Both the position numbers and the translations under genes were made by a program. A model generated the notes under the pieces. The model was not told the origin of the DNA, made no database searches, and saw only the letters and a program-made list of their open reading frames with translations. From assembly GCF_017812015.1 (NCBI RefSeq), contig NZ_JADQTN010000001.1, positions 1,404,501 to 1,468,500 of the forward strand: DNA of 64,000 nucleotides. Reading direction: 5' to 3'. Of this stretch, positions 27,534 to 37,356 are shown piece by piece. The DNA comes from Pontixanthobacter sp. CEM42. Its GTDB lineage: Bacteria; Pseudomonadota; Alphaproteobacteria; Sphingomonadales; Sphingomonadaceae. Within the stretch, counting starts at the first letter, position 1, and every line of letters begins with the position of its first letter.

Positions 27534-28724
27534 TTAGGCCTTAATGGTGCCAACAACACCCGAACCAACGGTGCGGCCACCTTCGCGGATCGCGAAGCGA
27601 AGACCGGCATCCATGGCGATCGGTGCAATCAACTTGACGTCGATGGTCACGTTATCGCCAGGCATTACCATTTCAGTGCCTTCAGGAAGGATCACTTCAC
27701 CGGTAACGTCGGTGGTGCGGAAGTAGAACTGCGGACGGTAGTTCGCGAAGAATGGCGTGTGACGGCCACCCTCGTCCTTCGAAAGGACGTAAACTTCTGC
27801 CGAGAATTCAGTGTGCGGGTTAACCGAACCTGGCTTCGCCAGAACCTGACCGCGCTCAACGTCTTCACGTCCAACGCCGCGAACCAGTGCGCCGATGTTG
27901 TCGCCAGCTTCACCGCGATCAAGCAGCTTACGGAACATTTCAACACCAGTAACAGTGGTCTTACCAGTGTCACGGATACCAACGATTTCAACTTCGTCGC
28001 CAACGTTTACAACGCCGGTTTCAACACGGCCGGTAACAACAGTACCACGACCAGAGATCGAGAATACGTCCTCAATCGGCATCAGGAAGTCTTTATCAAC
28101 CGGACGCTCTGGCTGTGGGATGTGCTCATCAACAGCAGCCATCAGTTCCTTGATCGAATTCGCACCGATTTCTTCGTCACGACCTTCGAGTGCGGCCAGA
28201 GCCGAACCCTTAACGATAGCGATGTTGTCGCCGTCGAAGTCATAGCTAGAAAGCAGTTCACGAACTTCCATTTCAACGAGTTCGAGGATTTCCTCGTCGT
28301 CGACCTGGTCAACTTTGTTCATGTAAACGACCAGAGCAGGAACGCCGACCTGACGTGCAAGCAGGATGTGCTCGCGAGTCTGTGGCATTGGTCCGTCAGC
28401 TGCGTTCACAACCAAGATAGCGCCGTCCATCTGCGCAGCACCGGTGATCATGTTCTTAACATAATCGGCGTGGCCTGGGCAGTCGACGTGTGCGTAGTGG
28501 CGCGCGTCTGTTTCATACTCAACGTGAGCAGTCGAAATCGTGATACCACGCTCGCGCTCTTCAGGAGCTTTATCGATGTTAGCGAAGTCAACGGCTTCAC
28601 CGCCGGATGCTTCAGCCATCACCTTGGTAATCGCCGCAGTCAACGTCGTTTTACCATGGTCAACGTGACCGATGGTGCCAATGTTGCAGTGCGGCTTGTT
28701 CCGCTCAAATTTTTCCTTCGCCAT
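27534..28724 (-). CDS. tuf: Translation elongation factor Tu
   Basis: 396 residues from the ATG at 28724. The G1 motif GHVDHGKT, G2 region [27 protein letters not shown] and NKVD are all intact, and the C-terminus ends [13 protein letters not shown]-Tu delivers aminoacyl-tRNA to the ribosome. No second copy is in this window. Compared with E. coli, residues around the kirromycin site are conserved as far as can be judged by eye. It follows fusA by 91 bases. Confidence 0.98.
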   Translation of the reverse strand: MAKEKFERNKPHCNIGTIGHVDHGKTTLTAAITKVMAEASGGEAVDFANIDKAPEERERGITISTAHVEYETDARHYAHVDCPGHADYVKNMITGAAQMDGAILVVNAADGPMPQTREHILLARQVGVPALVVYMNKVDQVDDEEILELVEMEVRELLSSYDFDGDNIAIVKGSALAALEGRDEEIGANSIKELMAAVDEHIPQPERPVDKDFLMPIEDVFSISGRGTVVTGRVETGVVNVGDEVEIVGIRDTGKTTVTGVEMFRKLLDRGEAGDNIGALVRGVGREDVERGQVLAKPGSVNPHTEFSAEVYVLSKDEGGRHTPFFANYRPQFYFRTTDVTGEVILPEGTEMVMPGDNVTIDVKLIAPIAMDAGLRFAIREGGRTVGSGVVGTIKA

Positions 28725-28815
28725 TTTCAATAACCTCTAGTGTTTTAACTTAACAGAATACGGGAATCAGCGGCACCCGTACAAACAGGCGCCGCCCCTA
28801 AACGCATCGCTCGCC

Positions 28816-30945
28816 TTAGGCAAGCTTCTCCTTAACTTCGAGTGCAACTGCTGCCGGCACTTCCTCATAGTGAGAGAACTGCATGGAGTAGTTTGCACGG
28901 CCTTGGCTGAACGAACGCAGTTCATTCACGTAGCCGAACATGTTGGCCAGAGGCACAAAGGCATCAACTGCCTGTGCGTTACCGCGTGTATCGGTGCCTT
29001 GGATTTGACCACGACGCGAGTTGAGATCGCCGATTACGTCGCCGAGATAGTCCTCGGGAGTAATGACTTCAACCTTCATCACTGGCTCAAGCAGCTTGAT
29101 GCCGCCACGTTCCGCAGCTTCACGCATTGCACCGCGTCCACAGATTTCAAACGCCACGGTCGAAGAGTCGACATCGTGATACGCGCCGTCCGTTACGTGG
29201 ATCGTGAAATCGATGATCGGGAAGCCGATCATGTAGCCGCTTTCGGCCTGCTCACGAATGCCCTTCTCAAGCGACGGGATGTATTCCTTAGGAATGTTAC
29301 CGCCCTTAATGCTGTCCTCGAACACGATGCCTTGGCCGCGCTCACCAGGAGTGAACTGAGCTTTGGCACGAGCAAACTGACCGGTACCACCCGACTGCTT
29401 CTTGTGCGTGTAATCAACGTCGATCGTACGACCGAGCGATTCACGATAAGCAACCTGAGGCGCACCAACGTTGGCTTCGACTTTGAATTCGCGCTTCATA
29501 CGGTCAACCAGGATGTCGAGGTGAAGTTCACCCATACCCTTGATGATCGTCTGACCGCTTTCGTGGTCTGTTGTAACGCGGAACGATGGATCTTCAGCTG
29601 CAAGACGGTTGAGCGCTACGCCCATCTTCTCTTGGTCAGCTTTGGTCTTCGGCTCAACGCTGAGCTCGATAACCGGATCCGGGAATTCCATCCGCTCAAG
29701 AACAATCGGCTTGGCAGGATCGCACAGCGTATCACCAGTGGTGGTCGCTTTCATGCCAGCCAGCGCAACAATATCGCCCGCGAATGCTTCTTCGATGTCC
29801 TTACGGTCATTGGAGTGCATTTCGAGGATACGGCCGATCTTTTCCTTCTTGTCCTTCACGGAGTTCAGAACAGCGCCCTTCTCCAGCATGCCGGAATAGA
29901 TGCGGGTAAAGGTCAGCGAGCCAACGAACGGGTCGTTCATCACTTTGAATGCCAAAGCCGCAAATGGCTCGTCATCGCTGGATGGACGTGAGTCTTCTTC
30001 GTCCGAGTCCGGCAGAACGCCCTTAATCGCAGGAACGTCGAGCGGGCTCGGCATGTAGTCAACAACCGCGTCGAGCAGAGGCTGAACGCCCTTGTTCTTA
30101 AACGCAGAGCCGCACAGAACAGGCACGAAGCTTTGGTTCAGTGTACCCTTACGGATCAGCGCTTTCAGCGTTGCCGCATCAGGCTCGTTACCTTCAAGGT
30201 AAGCTTCCATCACATCGTCGTCTTGCTCAACCGCAAGCTCGATCAGCTCCTCACGGTACTGGGCTGCTTCGTCGACCATATCCTCTGGGATATCGCCATA
30301 GACATATTCAGCACCAAGATCTTCGTTCTGCCATGTGATCGAACGCTGGTTCACCAGATCGACAAGACCGGTCAGGCTGGCTTCGATGCCGATTGGCAAA
30401 TACAGAACAGCTGGTGTCGAACCGAGGCGATCGATGATCGACTGGACACAGTATTTGAAGTCAGCGCCGGTACGGTCGAGCTTGTTGATGAAGCACATCC
30501 GCGGAACTTTGTACTTGTCAGCCTGACGCCAAACAGTCTCAGACTGCGGCTCAACGCCGGCAACGCCGTCAAAACACGCAACCGCGCCATCAAGCACACG
30601 CAGCGAACGCTCGACTTCAATCGTGAAGTCAACGTGGCCGGGAGTGTCGATGATGTTGATCCGGTGCTCAGGAGTTTTGCGAAGCTCTTTCGGATCGGAC
30701 TTAGGGTCCATCGATGATTCTTCGGGGTTCCAGAAACAAGTCGTCGCAGCAGACGTAATCGTGATGCCGCGCTCTTGCTCTTGCTCCATCCAGTCCATCG
30801 TCGCAGCGCCATCATGCACTTCGCCGATTTTGTAGGATTTACCAGTGTAGTAGAGGATCCGCTCTGTAGTCGTGGTCTTACCGGCGTCGATATGCGCCAT
30901 AATCCCGATATTGCGGTACCTGTCTAACGGATGGCTACGTGCCAT
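28816..30945 (-). CDS. fusA: Translation elongation factor G
   Basis: 709 residues, normal for EF-G1. [20 protein letters not shown], the switch region [32 protein letters not shown] and [10 protein letters not shown] define the GTPase. Domain IV carries the [19 protein letters not shown] loop that reaches the decoding site. It moves tRNAs and mRNA after peptide bond formation. It lies between rpsG and tuf in the canonical str order. Confidence 0.98.
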   Translation of the reverse strand: MARSHPLDRYRNIGIMAHIDAGKTTTTERILYYTGKSYKIGEVHDGAATMDWMEQEQERGITITSAATTCFWNPEESSMDPKSDPKELRKTPEHRINIIDTPGHVDFTIEVERSLRVLDGAVACFDGVAGVEPQSETVWRQADKYKVPRMCFINKLDRTGADFKYCVQSIIDRLGSTPAVLYLPIGIEASLTGLVDLVNQRSITWQNEDLGAEYVYGDIPEDMVDEAAQYREELIELAVEQDDDVMEAYLEGNEPDAATLKALIRKGTLNQSFVPVLCGSAFKNKGVQPLLDAVVDYMPSPLDVPAIKGVLPDSDEEDSRPSSDDEPFAALAFKVMNDPFVGSLTFTRIYSGMLEKGAVLNSVKDKKEKIGRILEMHSNDRKDIEEAFAGDIVALAGMKATTTGDTLCDPAKPIVLERMEFPDPVIELSVEPKTKADQEKMGVALNRLAAEDPSFRVTTDHESGQTIIKGMGELHLDILVDRMKREFKVEANVGAPQVAYRESLGRTIDVDYTHKKQSGGTGQFARAKAQFTPGERGQGIVFEDSIKGGNIPKEYIPSLEKGIREQAESGYMIGFPIIDFTIHVTDGAYHDVDSSTVAFEICGRGAMREAAERGGIKLLEPVMKVEVITPEDYLGDVIGDLNSRRGQIQGTDTRGNAQAVDAFVPLANMFGYVNELRSFSQGRANYSMQFSHYEEVPAAVALEVKEKLA

Positions 30946-31011
30946 GTTGAATTCCTCGATTTGCAGGGGAGAGACGCCAAATGCGCCATCATCCCCATAT
31001 AGTTACAAATG

Positions 31012-31482
31012 TTACCAGCGGTAGTGGCTGAACGCGCGGTTGGCGTCGGCCATCTTGTGCGAATCTTCGCGCTTCTTAACCGCATTGCCGCGATTGTTTG
31101 CAGCATCCATCAACTCACCCGAAAGGCGCGCTGACATGGTTGTTTCAGGGCGACCGCGAGCGGCACCGATCAACCAACGGATAGCCAGTGCCTGGGCTCG
31201 CTCAGGGCGAACTTCCACAGGAACCTGGTATGTCGCACCACCAACACGGCGGCTGCGGACTTCGACCTGCGGCTTGATGTTGTTCAGCGCATCATGGAAC
31301 ATCTGGATAGGATCAGATTTCGCTTTGGCTTCAACTGTATCAAGCGCACCATAAACGATGCGTTCTGCAGTGGATTTCTTACCATCGAGCATGAGGTTGT
31401 TCATGAACTTCGACAGGACCAGATCCTTAAACTTCGGATCGGGCAGGATGACCCGCTTTTCGGGACGACGACGACGTGACAT
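31012..31482 (-). CDS. rpsG: 30S ribosomal protein S7
   Basis: 156 residues from the ATG at 31482, preceded by [47 protein letters not shown] and [14 protein letters not shown] are standard. S7 starts assembly of the small-subunit head and in E. coli represses the str operon by binding the rpsL-rpsG intercistronic RNA. Here that interval holds a 24 bp perfect hairpin, see 31518-31580. Open frame upstream of the ATG is part of that hairpin and not coding. Confidence 0.97.
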   Translation of the reverse strand: MSRRRRPEKRVILPDPKFKDLVLSKFMNNLMLDGKKSTAERIVYGALDTVEAKAKSDPIQMFHDALNNIKPQVEVRSRRVGGATYQVPVEVRPERAQALAIRWLIGAARGRPETTMSARLSGELMDAANNRGNAVKKREDSHKMADANRAFSHYRW

Positions 31483-31517
31483 TTTATAAAACTCCTTTGG
31501 AGTTTGGGGCGGTTCCG

Positions 31518-31580
31518 GCCCTCTCCCCCACCCGACCACCCGTGAGGATAATCTTTGGGTGGTCGGGTGGGGGAGAGGGC
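31518..31580 (-). repeat. 24 bp perfect long hairpin in the rpsL-rpsG gap
   Basis: The arms 31518-31541 and 31557-31580 are exact reverse complements over 24 bases, extendable to 27 with one G-U pair, around a 15-base loop. The arms are rich in CCCTCTCCC and CCCGACCACCC runs. It lies 36 bases before the rpsG start. It could be a dispersed REP-like element that landed in the operon, or a processing or regulatory structure. The CTCTCCC core recurs in the S10 leader hairpin. Confidence 0.85.
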
Positions 31581-31631
31581 TGGTGCCGCAAGCCTCAGAC
31601 GGATGTCTGGGGCGTACCCAACAAATAATTC

Positions 31632-32003
31632 TTATTTAGGACGCTTGGCGCCGTACTTAGAACGGCTCTGCTTGCGGTCCTTGACCCCTTGCGTATCCAG
31701 AACGCCGCGCAGGACGTGGTAACGCACACCGGGAAGATCGCGAACACGGCCGCCGCGGATCAGCACAACGCTGTGCTCCTGGAGGTTGTGGCCTTCGCCG
31801 GGGATGTAGGAGATGACTTCGCGGCTGTTGGTCAGGCGAACCTTGGCAACTTTACGAAGCGCCGAGTTCGGCTTCTTCGGCGTAGTCGTGTAAACGCGTG
31901 TACAAACGCCGCGCTTTTGCGGGTTTGCTTCCATCGCAGGGACTTTGGATTTGACCTTCTGCGGGACGCGGCCCTTGCGGACCAGCTGGTTAATTGTAGG
32001 CAT
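31632..32003 (-). CDS. rpsL: 30S ribosomal protein S12
   Basis: 123 residues. [39 protein letters not shown] and the [13 protein letters not shown] block are intact. The lysine positions where streptomycin-resistance changes fall (PKKPNS, and the GRVRDLPGV loop) look wild type. S12 lies in the decoding centre. It is the first gene of the str operon. Confidence 0.98.
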   Translation of the reverse strand: MPTINQLVRKGRVPQKVKSKVPAMEANPQKRGVCTRVYTTTPKKPNSALRKVAKVRLTNSREVISYIPGEGHNLQEHSVVLIRGGRVRDLPGVRYHVLRGVLDTQGVKDRKQSRSKYGAKRPK

Positions 32004-32025
32004 GAAGTACTCTTCACCTTGTTTT

Positions 32026-32051
32026 CCATGATGGCGGGATTGCCATCATGG
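32026..32051 (-). repeat. 10 bp perfect hairpin in the rpsL leader
   Basis: CCATGATGGC (32026-32035) and GCCATCATGG (32042-32051) pair perfectly around a 6-base loop, 22 bases before the rpsL start codon. It is not followed by a T-run. Being so near the ribosome-binding region, it may affect rpsL translation. Confidence 0.6.
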
Positions 32052-32068
32052 GCGCGACCCTTCCGGGC

Positions 32069-32091
32069 GCAAAACCGGTTCCCACTTTTGC
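32069..32091. repeat. Short inverted repeat GCAAAA-N11-TTTTGC
   Basis: GCAAAA (32069-32074) and TTTTGC (32086-32091) flank the core ACCGGTT-type sequence. This arrangement resembles a short imperfect palindrome that I recall as frequent in intergenic regions of alphaproteobacterial genomes. Its function is unknown. Only one copy is seen here. Confidence 0.4.
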
Positions 32092-32182
32092 TGAAGGGAT
32101 GCGGGTGCATGCCGACAACTCAGTACGAACCGAGGTACCGTAGGATCAGAGAAGAATGGTAAAACCCGCGCCCTTAACCGTC

Positions 32183-32202
32183 ATTCCCGCGAAAGCGGGA
32201 AT
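32183..32202. repeat. dRS3-like palindrome
   Basis: ATTCCCGC (32183-32190), GAAA, GCGGGAAT (32195-32202): a perfect 8 bp inverted repeat with a tetraloop. The same core is a widespread dispersed repeat in proteobacteria (dRS3 in Neisseria) and can be an integration target for filamentous phage there. One copy only in this window. Confidence 0.6.
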
Positions 32203-32339
32203 CCAGCTAACAAGAAACGCCGCGAAGCGTCACTCGATGCGCGAGCTGAAAACACTCCACCCATACCAAAAGGCACCGGGTTACTTTGACGGCCGCCCTG
32301 ATGCGCACGCCCTCCCGAAAGAGGATATCCGCTCAATAG

Positions 32340-32369
32340 AAAAGAGCCCGTCGCAAACGCGAAAGGCCC
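32340..32369 (-). terminator. Rho-independent terminator after the DUF4062 gene
   Basis: In the minus-strand RNA the 3' arm GCGACGGGCUC pairs with the 5' arm GGGCCUUUCGC, forming an 11-pair stem with one mismatch and two wobbles, and UUUU follows at 32340-32343. It lies 108 bases past the DUF4062 stop and should isolate that gene from the str operon. Confidence 0.6.
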
Positions 32370-32476
32370 CCAGGACTAAACCGGCAATGTTCAGCTCTAT
32401 CTACCCAATACCTACCCACTCGGTGAAGAGAGCATGCATCGGATGGATGGGCCTTTAGGGGGAGTTGGGGGTTGGG

Positions 32477-34948
32477 TCAAGGGTTGGAAACGAAATCGGT
32501 CCACTTGGCCTTGACCAAACGACGAGCAGTCGCGCGGCACATTTTCTGTTCCAGTGAGATTCCAAAATCCAGCCAATGGACTGCATTGTAGTAATACGTA
32601 CTTCCAACCTTAGTGAGCTGCGAGAGAACTCTGCGCAGCGTCCGCTTGCTACAATCTCGCACCATCCGCAAGCCAACAGCCTTACGTGCCTCATCGAACT
32701 CCAAATTGAGGAGAATTAGTAGCTCCGCATCACTGATCTTAAGAAATCTACTTTTGGGGAATACAGAAATAGCGAACGGTGTCATCTTGGCCGGCAAACG
32801 CCCAACCAGCTCAATCAAACTGGCTTCAGACATAATTCCGATTACAGCATCTGTTGCCGCGCCGAACCTGGCTTGCCCATCGAAATCTCGACTTAGAAGC
32901 CCCAAGCCGTGGCCTGGGTTCTCCACCAGCTTCAGTATTCTCTCTACGTCTTCATCTTGGCCATGATGCCCCAAGTAGGCGACAATATCTGGATTAAACT
33001 TGATGTCATAGGCATCCAACACACCCCGGATTCTGGGTAAATCCAAAGAATCATCCTTACGCGCCAACACCTCGCAGCCGCGCGACAACATTTTGAGAAC
33101 CACATCGGGAATTAAGCCGAGCCATTTTTCAGCAAGTTTCTGACCTTCCGTACCCAGCTTCCTTATTGAAGCAAGATGCTCTTCAGCAGCACCGTTAAAC
33201 CGATCATCAATATCCGCCCTCAATTGCTCTCCCAATACCCTGAACTCTCGTTCTGCCGCAACAAAGCGCAAGTCATCATCCAGAAAATCAGCCTCTCCCT
33301 CAAGCTTGAGAAGTTCGGATTTTTCAAGCTTACCAAGCCTTAACTTTCTAAATTCAACGTATTGACTCTCACCATCAGAACCAGAGCTACTGAGCCAAAG
33401 TAAACCCTCTTTTCGCTTATTTACAATAAGCGAACGGAATTCACGCTCGTCCGCCAAAACACCTTGATGCTCCAGTGAAGTGACACCGATCACCCTGACA
33501 TCTGCGGAACTGTCACTCGCTAAGCGACGCGCGAGTTCTTCATTCAAAGCGCCTCGATGATGTAACTCCCGCGCTGCATGGAGCCGAACGCTATCCGCTT
33601 TCAACGAAAAAGCATCAATCAATTGCTTGGCACTCAAGGAAGCGCTTTCATCGAACAACGCGGCGATAACGGCACTGGACGGCCTTACGGGGTCCAAGCG
33701 TAACAATTCGTCAAAAGCTTTACTTTGGTTCGACCGCGCAAGAATGCGAATTTTTGCATCGACGTACTGCGCCGTTTGTTGCCCCGATGATCCCGCCATG
33801 TGCCTCACGAGCAAGCCTACATCGTCAGAACCGCCAAAGTCGCTCAGATAGGACAAGCCAGCCGATACCACGTCTGCATGCTTACTTCTCAACCAACTAT
33901 CAACAATCTGGTCTCGCTCGAAGACGCCACCGTCAATGTTCAAACCCAACACCTGAAGTGCATGGATTGCGCCAACTCGAGCGGCTTCCGGGGTCGCCAC
34001 GACCGAATTGACAGAGAGGGGCTCGTGATCTGAATCCTCGAGTCTTTCGTACCAATACCAAATAGGGATATTCTCAGAACCAAACGAACTAAGGCCAGAC
34101 CTTAAAAGAGCGCGTTGTTCTGCCCTGCTTAAGTCGACATCAAATCTCTGGTTGAACATAAGGTTTGCGTCATGCGCACCTATTACATGGTCGTCGTTAC
34201 CGACCTTCGACATAGATGACGCTACCAATCGGATGCGCGCAATCTGCTCGGCAGAGATCTGATCCTCACCATCTGCCAGCCGTGAATCAGAGATCAAACT
34301 GCTGAAAAATGTCTCAACTTCTTGAGGTAACAGATACCCTAAGCTCATTTCCGCGTCGCTATCAGCTTCGGAGTTAACAACAGCATCCTCGTCGTTACCC
34401 CCGTCAACCGCCTGCTCAGCCTCAATCTTTTGGGATACGTACTTGTAAATTACCCTGCGGAATTTCTCCTCAAACTCACTGGTTTCAGCGAACTGCTCGA
34501 AGTAGATTTCCTTTTTCTCTATAAGTTCTGATCTGAACCGCTGCACACGCTGAATCTGTGGCCCTGGATCCTTGAGCATCTCTGGCCGTGGATCCTTCAA
34601 CAATAAACATATTTCGACATTCTCACCACTTTTCCGACGATTAACCGCTCTGTGAAACTCCTCCTCAAAACCTGATTGATATTCTGTCTCGACAGCCGGG
34701 GGCGTGCCCCAACGCTCCCAAACCATCCCAAAAAAGAGCTCGCATTGATCTAAATCACGATTGATTAACGCTTGAGGTCGCCCAAACCCCGTTATCGTCT
34801 CTTCCCAACCCACCAAATCAATATGCAAGCCGAGCATGTTTGCAAGGTTCGAATTGACCTCTTCTGATATCTTCTTCGCCGAGCGCCGCTCGTCCTCAAG
34901 ATCAGACGGAGATGCTAGAAAGACACGTATGACTTGTCGCTGTTCCAC
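32477..34948 (-). CDS. DUF4062 domain protein with HEAT-like repeats, candidate defence/stress sensor
   Basis: 823 residues from a GTG start; DUF4062 begins almost at once (IRVFLASPSDLEDERRSA), so a later start would cut the domain. Residues about 6-110 hold the alpha/beta domain with FFGMVWERWGTPP. It is followed by a helical region (FRSELIEKKEIYFEQFAE) and a central part to about 310. From about 330, short helix pairs such as LHAARELHHRGALNEELA and VRVIGVTSLEHQG resemble HEAT repeats; the rest is helical. No NACHT P-loop is visible. DUF4062 in other proteins is an N-terminal partner of STAND or repeat modules. Codon use looks more AT-rich than the ribosomal genes, suggesting acquisition. 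Role unknown. Confidence 0.75.
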   Translation of the reverse strand: MEQRQVIRVFLASPSDLEDERRSAKKISEEVNSNLANMLGLHIDLVGWEETITGFGRPQALINRDLDQCELFFGMVWERWGTPPAVETEYQSGFEEEFHRAVNRRKSGENVEICLLLKDPRPEMLKDPGPQIQRVQRFRSELIEKKEIYFEQFAETSEFEEKFRRVIYKYVSQKIEAEQAVDGGNDEDAVVNSEADSDAEMSLGYLLPQEVETFFSSLISDSRLADGEDQISAEQIARIRLVASSMSKVGNDDHVIGAHDANLMFNQRFDVDLSRAEQRALLRSGLSSFGSENIPIWYWYERLEDSDHEPLSVNSVVATPEAARVGAIHALQVLGLNIDGGVFERDQIVDSWLRSKHADVVSAGLSYLSDFGGSDDVGLLVRHMAGSSGQQTAQYVDAKIRILARSNQSKAFDELLRLDPVRPSSAVIAALFDESASLSAKQLIDAFSLKADSVRLHAARELHHRGALNEELARRLASDSSADVRVIGVTSLEHQGVLADEREFRSLIVNKRKEGLLWLSSSGSDGESQYVEFRKLRLGKLEKSELLKLEGEADFLDDDLRFVAAEREFRVLGEQLRADIDDRFNGAAEEHLASIRKLGTEGQKLAEKWLGLIPDVVLKMLSRGCEVLARKDDSLDLPRIRGVLDAYDIKFNPDIVAYLGHHGQDEDVERILKLVENPGHGLGLLSRDFDGQARFGAATDAVIGIMSEASLIELVGRLPAKMTPFAISVFPKSRFLKISDAELLILLNLEFDEARKAVGLRMVRDCSKRTLRRVLSQLTKVGSTYYYNAVHWLDFGISLEQKMCRATARRLVKAKWTDFVSNP

Positions 34949-35468
34949 TGTGTGTTATGGTCGTCGCCCCGTGTATGAAGATCAAGTAGCGCAGTTCATA
35001 TATCCACCATCGCTAGCGGAAGCGCTGAAGAAAGCCTCGATTGCCATGACCCGCAGTTTCCCGCTCCTTTTTTGGCTGCAGCTGCCCCCGCTTTAGCCGA
35101 ATCATTTTCCTACAAGGCGTTTTTAGCCCCTCAGTCGCCGGCCGGAATGCATCCGCATTCGTTCTGGCTCCGCCAGTGCTTCGCAACGGCTTCCCCACAT
35201 AAACTCGGGCAGTCGCCTTGCGGTTGGCTAGTCGCCGACCGGACCAACGCCAGACAGAAACAATTTTCCTACTCGCGAAATTTGTGCATTCTAGGGCTGG
35301 TCATGCCCGAAACCGACCACGCCATCCCAACCCAAGTCTGTTTTTTTGTTTAGCCTCAATCGCCGGCGTTCGCGTCCGCTCACTTGGCTACGCCTAACGG
35401 CGGCGCGCGGTCGCGCTTGCGGTCCGTCTGGGTCGGACCGGGTCAACGCCAGATATCGAGACTGAACT
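34949..35468. other. 520-base intergenic region between divergent genes
   Basis: No gene, RNA gene or clear promoter was found. On the minus strand CATAAC ends 5 bases before the GTG of the DUF4062 gene and could be a -10 box giving a near-leaderless transcript, but no -35 matches well. An imperfect direct repeat of about 20 bases (ACCGG...CAACGCCAGA at about 35250 and about 35445) and a T7 run near 35339-35345 are the only other structure noticed. Confidence 0.5.
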
Positions 35469-36254
35469 ATGGCCGATGAAGCTTCCGTGCCCACGAGGGC
35501 CACTCCCCGCCAAGCCACTTCCGCCGTCGCGCACGTCTCGTCTCCGCCCGAGGACGACGACCCGCTGCTCGCTTTCGAGCCTTATCTCCACAAGGAACCG
35601 CGTTCCAATTCGATCACGCCGGATCGCCAGCGGCGCTTTGTCGCCACGCTCGCCGCCACCGGCATCGTCAAGCAGGCTGCCAAGTCCATCGGCAAATCGC
35701 TGGAGGCGCTCTACAAACTCCGCCATCGGCCGGGTGCGGAGGGCTTTGCGGCGGCGTGGGATGCGGCGCTGGAGCGCGGGGTGCAGCGGCTCGAAGATTG
35801 CGCGTTGGAGCGCGCGGTTCAGGGCACCTCTACGCCGATTGTCTCGGGCGGCGAGATATTGGGCTGGTGGGACAAGCCGGACAATGCCTTGCTCCGTTTC
35901 CTGCTGCGTTATCGCCTGCCGCAGAAATACGGGCCTACGGCCGAGGATATCGGGCCGGGACATCCGGTCTATGACGAGCTATTGGAGCAAGCGCGGCGCG
36001 AATTGGCTGACCACAAGCGCCAGCTCAGCGCGCAGGTCACCGCGCGGGCTATGGCAATCCATACATGGCGGCGGCGCAAGCATTGGCGGCAGTCGCAGGC
36101 GCATGGAGCGGATGCCGGCTCGGCGCAGGATTGGTGGGACAATGACGATGCGGACGGCTTCCCGCAGCTGCCCGGCGTTGGCGGGCTCGACGATGGCGCG
36201 CGCGAAATGGCCGAGCAATATTTGCAGGATCTGGAGGATAACCCGCCGAGATAA
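35469..36254 (+). CDS. Hypothetical protein with HTH-like N-terminal region
   Basis: 261 residues. After a disordered start, residues about 50-100 (TPDRQRRFVATLAATGIVKQ and AKSIGKSLEALYKLRHRP) read like a helix-turn-helix followed by a helix pair, resembling terminase small subunits or small HTH adaptors. A conserved-looking segment GWWDKPDNALLRFLLRYRLP follows, and the C-terminus is acidic. A second open frame of similar length overlaps it out of phase, but this frame has the more natural composition. GC-rich, unlike the DUF4062 gene next door. No phage genes accompany it, so a terminase role is not claimed. Confidence 0.6.
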   Translation: MADEASVPTRATPRQATSAVAHVSSPPEDDDPLLAFEPYLHKEPRSNSITPDRQRRFVATLAATGIVKQAAKSIGKSLEALYKLRHRPGAEGFAAAWDAALERGVQRLEDCALERAVQGTSTPIVSGGEILGWWDKPDNALLRFLLRYRLPQKYGPTAEDIGPGHPVYDELLEQARRELADHKRQLSAQVTARAMAIHTWRRRKHWRQSQAHGADAGSAQDWWDNDDADGFPQLPGVGGLDDGAREMAEQYLQDLEDNPPR

Positions 36255-36315
36255 TGCTGCGGCAATGGCCATGCGGGACTAGCGCCCGCTCGCCGATCCG
36301 CTATCACTCCCCGCG

Positions 36316-37356
36316 ATGGTCATCGATTGGGACACCTTTATCCGCATCGCCAGCGCCGGGGCGAGTTTCCTGTTGCTGATGGTGATGCTGGCCGGGCGGA
36401 TACGGCCGCCGCTGAAAGTTGCTTTGGCCGGTTTGCTGATCGGCTCTGCCGCCTATGTCATCAATTCCTCCACCACCATCCTGTTGCCGCGCTGGATTGA
36501 TCCGTGGATCGATTTCGTTTCGCTGCTGACGCCGTTCTGGGCGTGGCTGTTTGCAAGGCGTCTGTTCGAACGCGACGCACCGCCGCTGGCGGTGTGGGGC
36601 TTTATGGCGGTGTTCTTCGGCTTCTGGTTTATGGGGCACTTTATGCAGTCCACCCGCCCCGTCGGATTTTACGGCATCCACGCGGCATCGCTGGTGTTGC
36701 TGGCCGATTTGATCCGCGTGGCATGGCTGGGCCGCGGTGACGATCTGATCGAGAAACGGCGGGTGATCCGGATGTGGCTGCCGATATTGGTCGCGTTGCA
36801 GGCTGCCGGGATATTGGTGTTCGAAGTGATCGTCGGCGCGAACATCCCTTATCCCGAAGTGCAGCTGGTCAACGGCCTGCTAATCCTCGCGCTGACCGTG
36901 TTTGCCGCAGTGATCTTGCTCGAAACAGATGCCGAATTGCTGGTGGATACCGCTGAGAGCGAACCAGTCCCGCCCGCCGAACCCACGCTTTCCCCCGCCG
37001 AACACGTGCTGCGCGAGAAGCTGGATGCGGCCATGGCAGAGGGATATTACCGCACGCCGGGGCTGACCATCGCCACTCTCGCCGCGCATCTGGAAACGCC
37101 CGAACACCGGCTGCGCGCGCTGATCAACCAGCGGCTGGGAGAACGCAATTTCTCCGGCTTCCTCAACCGCCACCGCATCGCCGAAGCAAAGGAAAAACTG
37201 GCTGACAAAGCGCATGTCGATCTGCCGGTGCTGACAATCGCGATGGATTTGGGCTATAATTCGCTGCCGACTTTCAACCGCGCCTTCCGCAGCGAAACAG
37301 GCTCCACACCCACGGATTTCCGCCGTTTAGCGATCGGTGAGAGTATCTCAGAGTAA
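36316..37356 (+). CDS. Membrane-anchored AraC-family transcriptional regulator
   Basis: 346 residues. The N-terminal about 210 residues hold six or seven hydrophobic helices (for example ASFLLLMVMLAG and LLILALTVFAAVIL). The C-terminal about 100 residues are an AraC double HTH: LTIATLAAHLETPEHRLRAL, FLNRHRIAEAKEKLAD and VLTIAMDLGYNSLPTFNRAF with GSTPTDFRR at the end. Such regulators sense a membrane or lipid signal and act on neighbouring genes. The fatty-acid/sterol hydroxylase gene 118 bases downstream is the obvious candidate target, as its substrate or product is lipid. Confidence 0.85.
   Translation: MVIDWDTFIRIASAGASFLLLMVMLAGRIRPPLKVALAGLLIGSAAYVINSSTTILLPRWIDPWIDFVSLLTPFWAWLFARRLFERDAPPLAVWGFMAVFFGFWFMGHFMQSTRPVGFYGIHAASLVLLADLIRVAWLGRGDDLIEKRRVIRMWLPILVALQAAGILVFEVIVGANIPYPEVQLVNGLLILALTVFAAVILLETDAELLVDTAESEPVPPAEPTLSPAEHVLREKLDAAMAEGYYRTPGLTIATLAAHLETPEHRLRALINQRLGERNFSGFLNRHRIAEAKEKLADKAHVDLPVLTIAMDLGYNSLPTFNRAFRSETGSTPTDFRRLAIGESISE

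Larger units (their letters stand above)
32004..32476. other. 473-base intergenic region upstream of the str operon
   Basis: No gene is visible. The region carries, from rpsL outward: a 10 bp hairpin (32026-32051), an imperfect inverted GCAAAA/TTTTGC element (32069-32091), a dRS3-like palindrome (32183-32202) and the terminator of the DUF4062 gene (32340-32369). A possible str promoter, ATGACG (32179-32184) and TACCAT (32156-32161) with 17-base spacing on the minus strand, is weak (4 of 6 in each box) and overlaps the palindrome. Confidence 0.6.

Noticed and set aside
27354-28733. Long plus-strand open frame of 459 codons opposite tuf
   Set aside because: It is an antisense shadow of the strongly biased tuf codons; the amino acid composition is unnatural and the minus-strand EF-Tu is certain.
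28870-29991. Plus-strand open frame of 373 codons opposite fusA
   Set aside because: Shadow of fusA codons; no recognisable domain.
35228-35465. Imperfect direct repeat ACCGG...CAACGCCAGA
   Set aside because: Two partial copies of about 20 bases with mismatches, no gene or structure linked to them; could be chance.
35469-36254. Phage terminase small subunit
   Set aside because: The N-terminal helices resemble it, but no terminase large subunit, portal or other phage genes are nearby.
35476-36282. Second plus-strand frame of 268 codons overlapping the HTH-like gene
   Set aside because: Arg/Ser-rich composition, no domain, and the neighbouring frame has a recognisable helical pattern.
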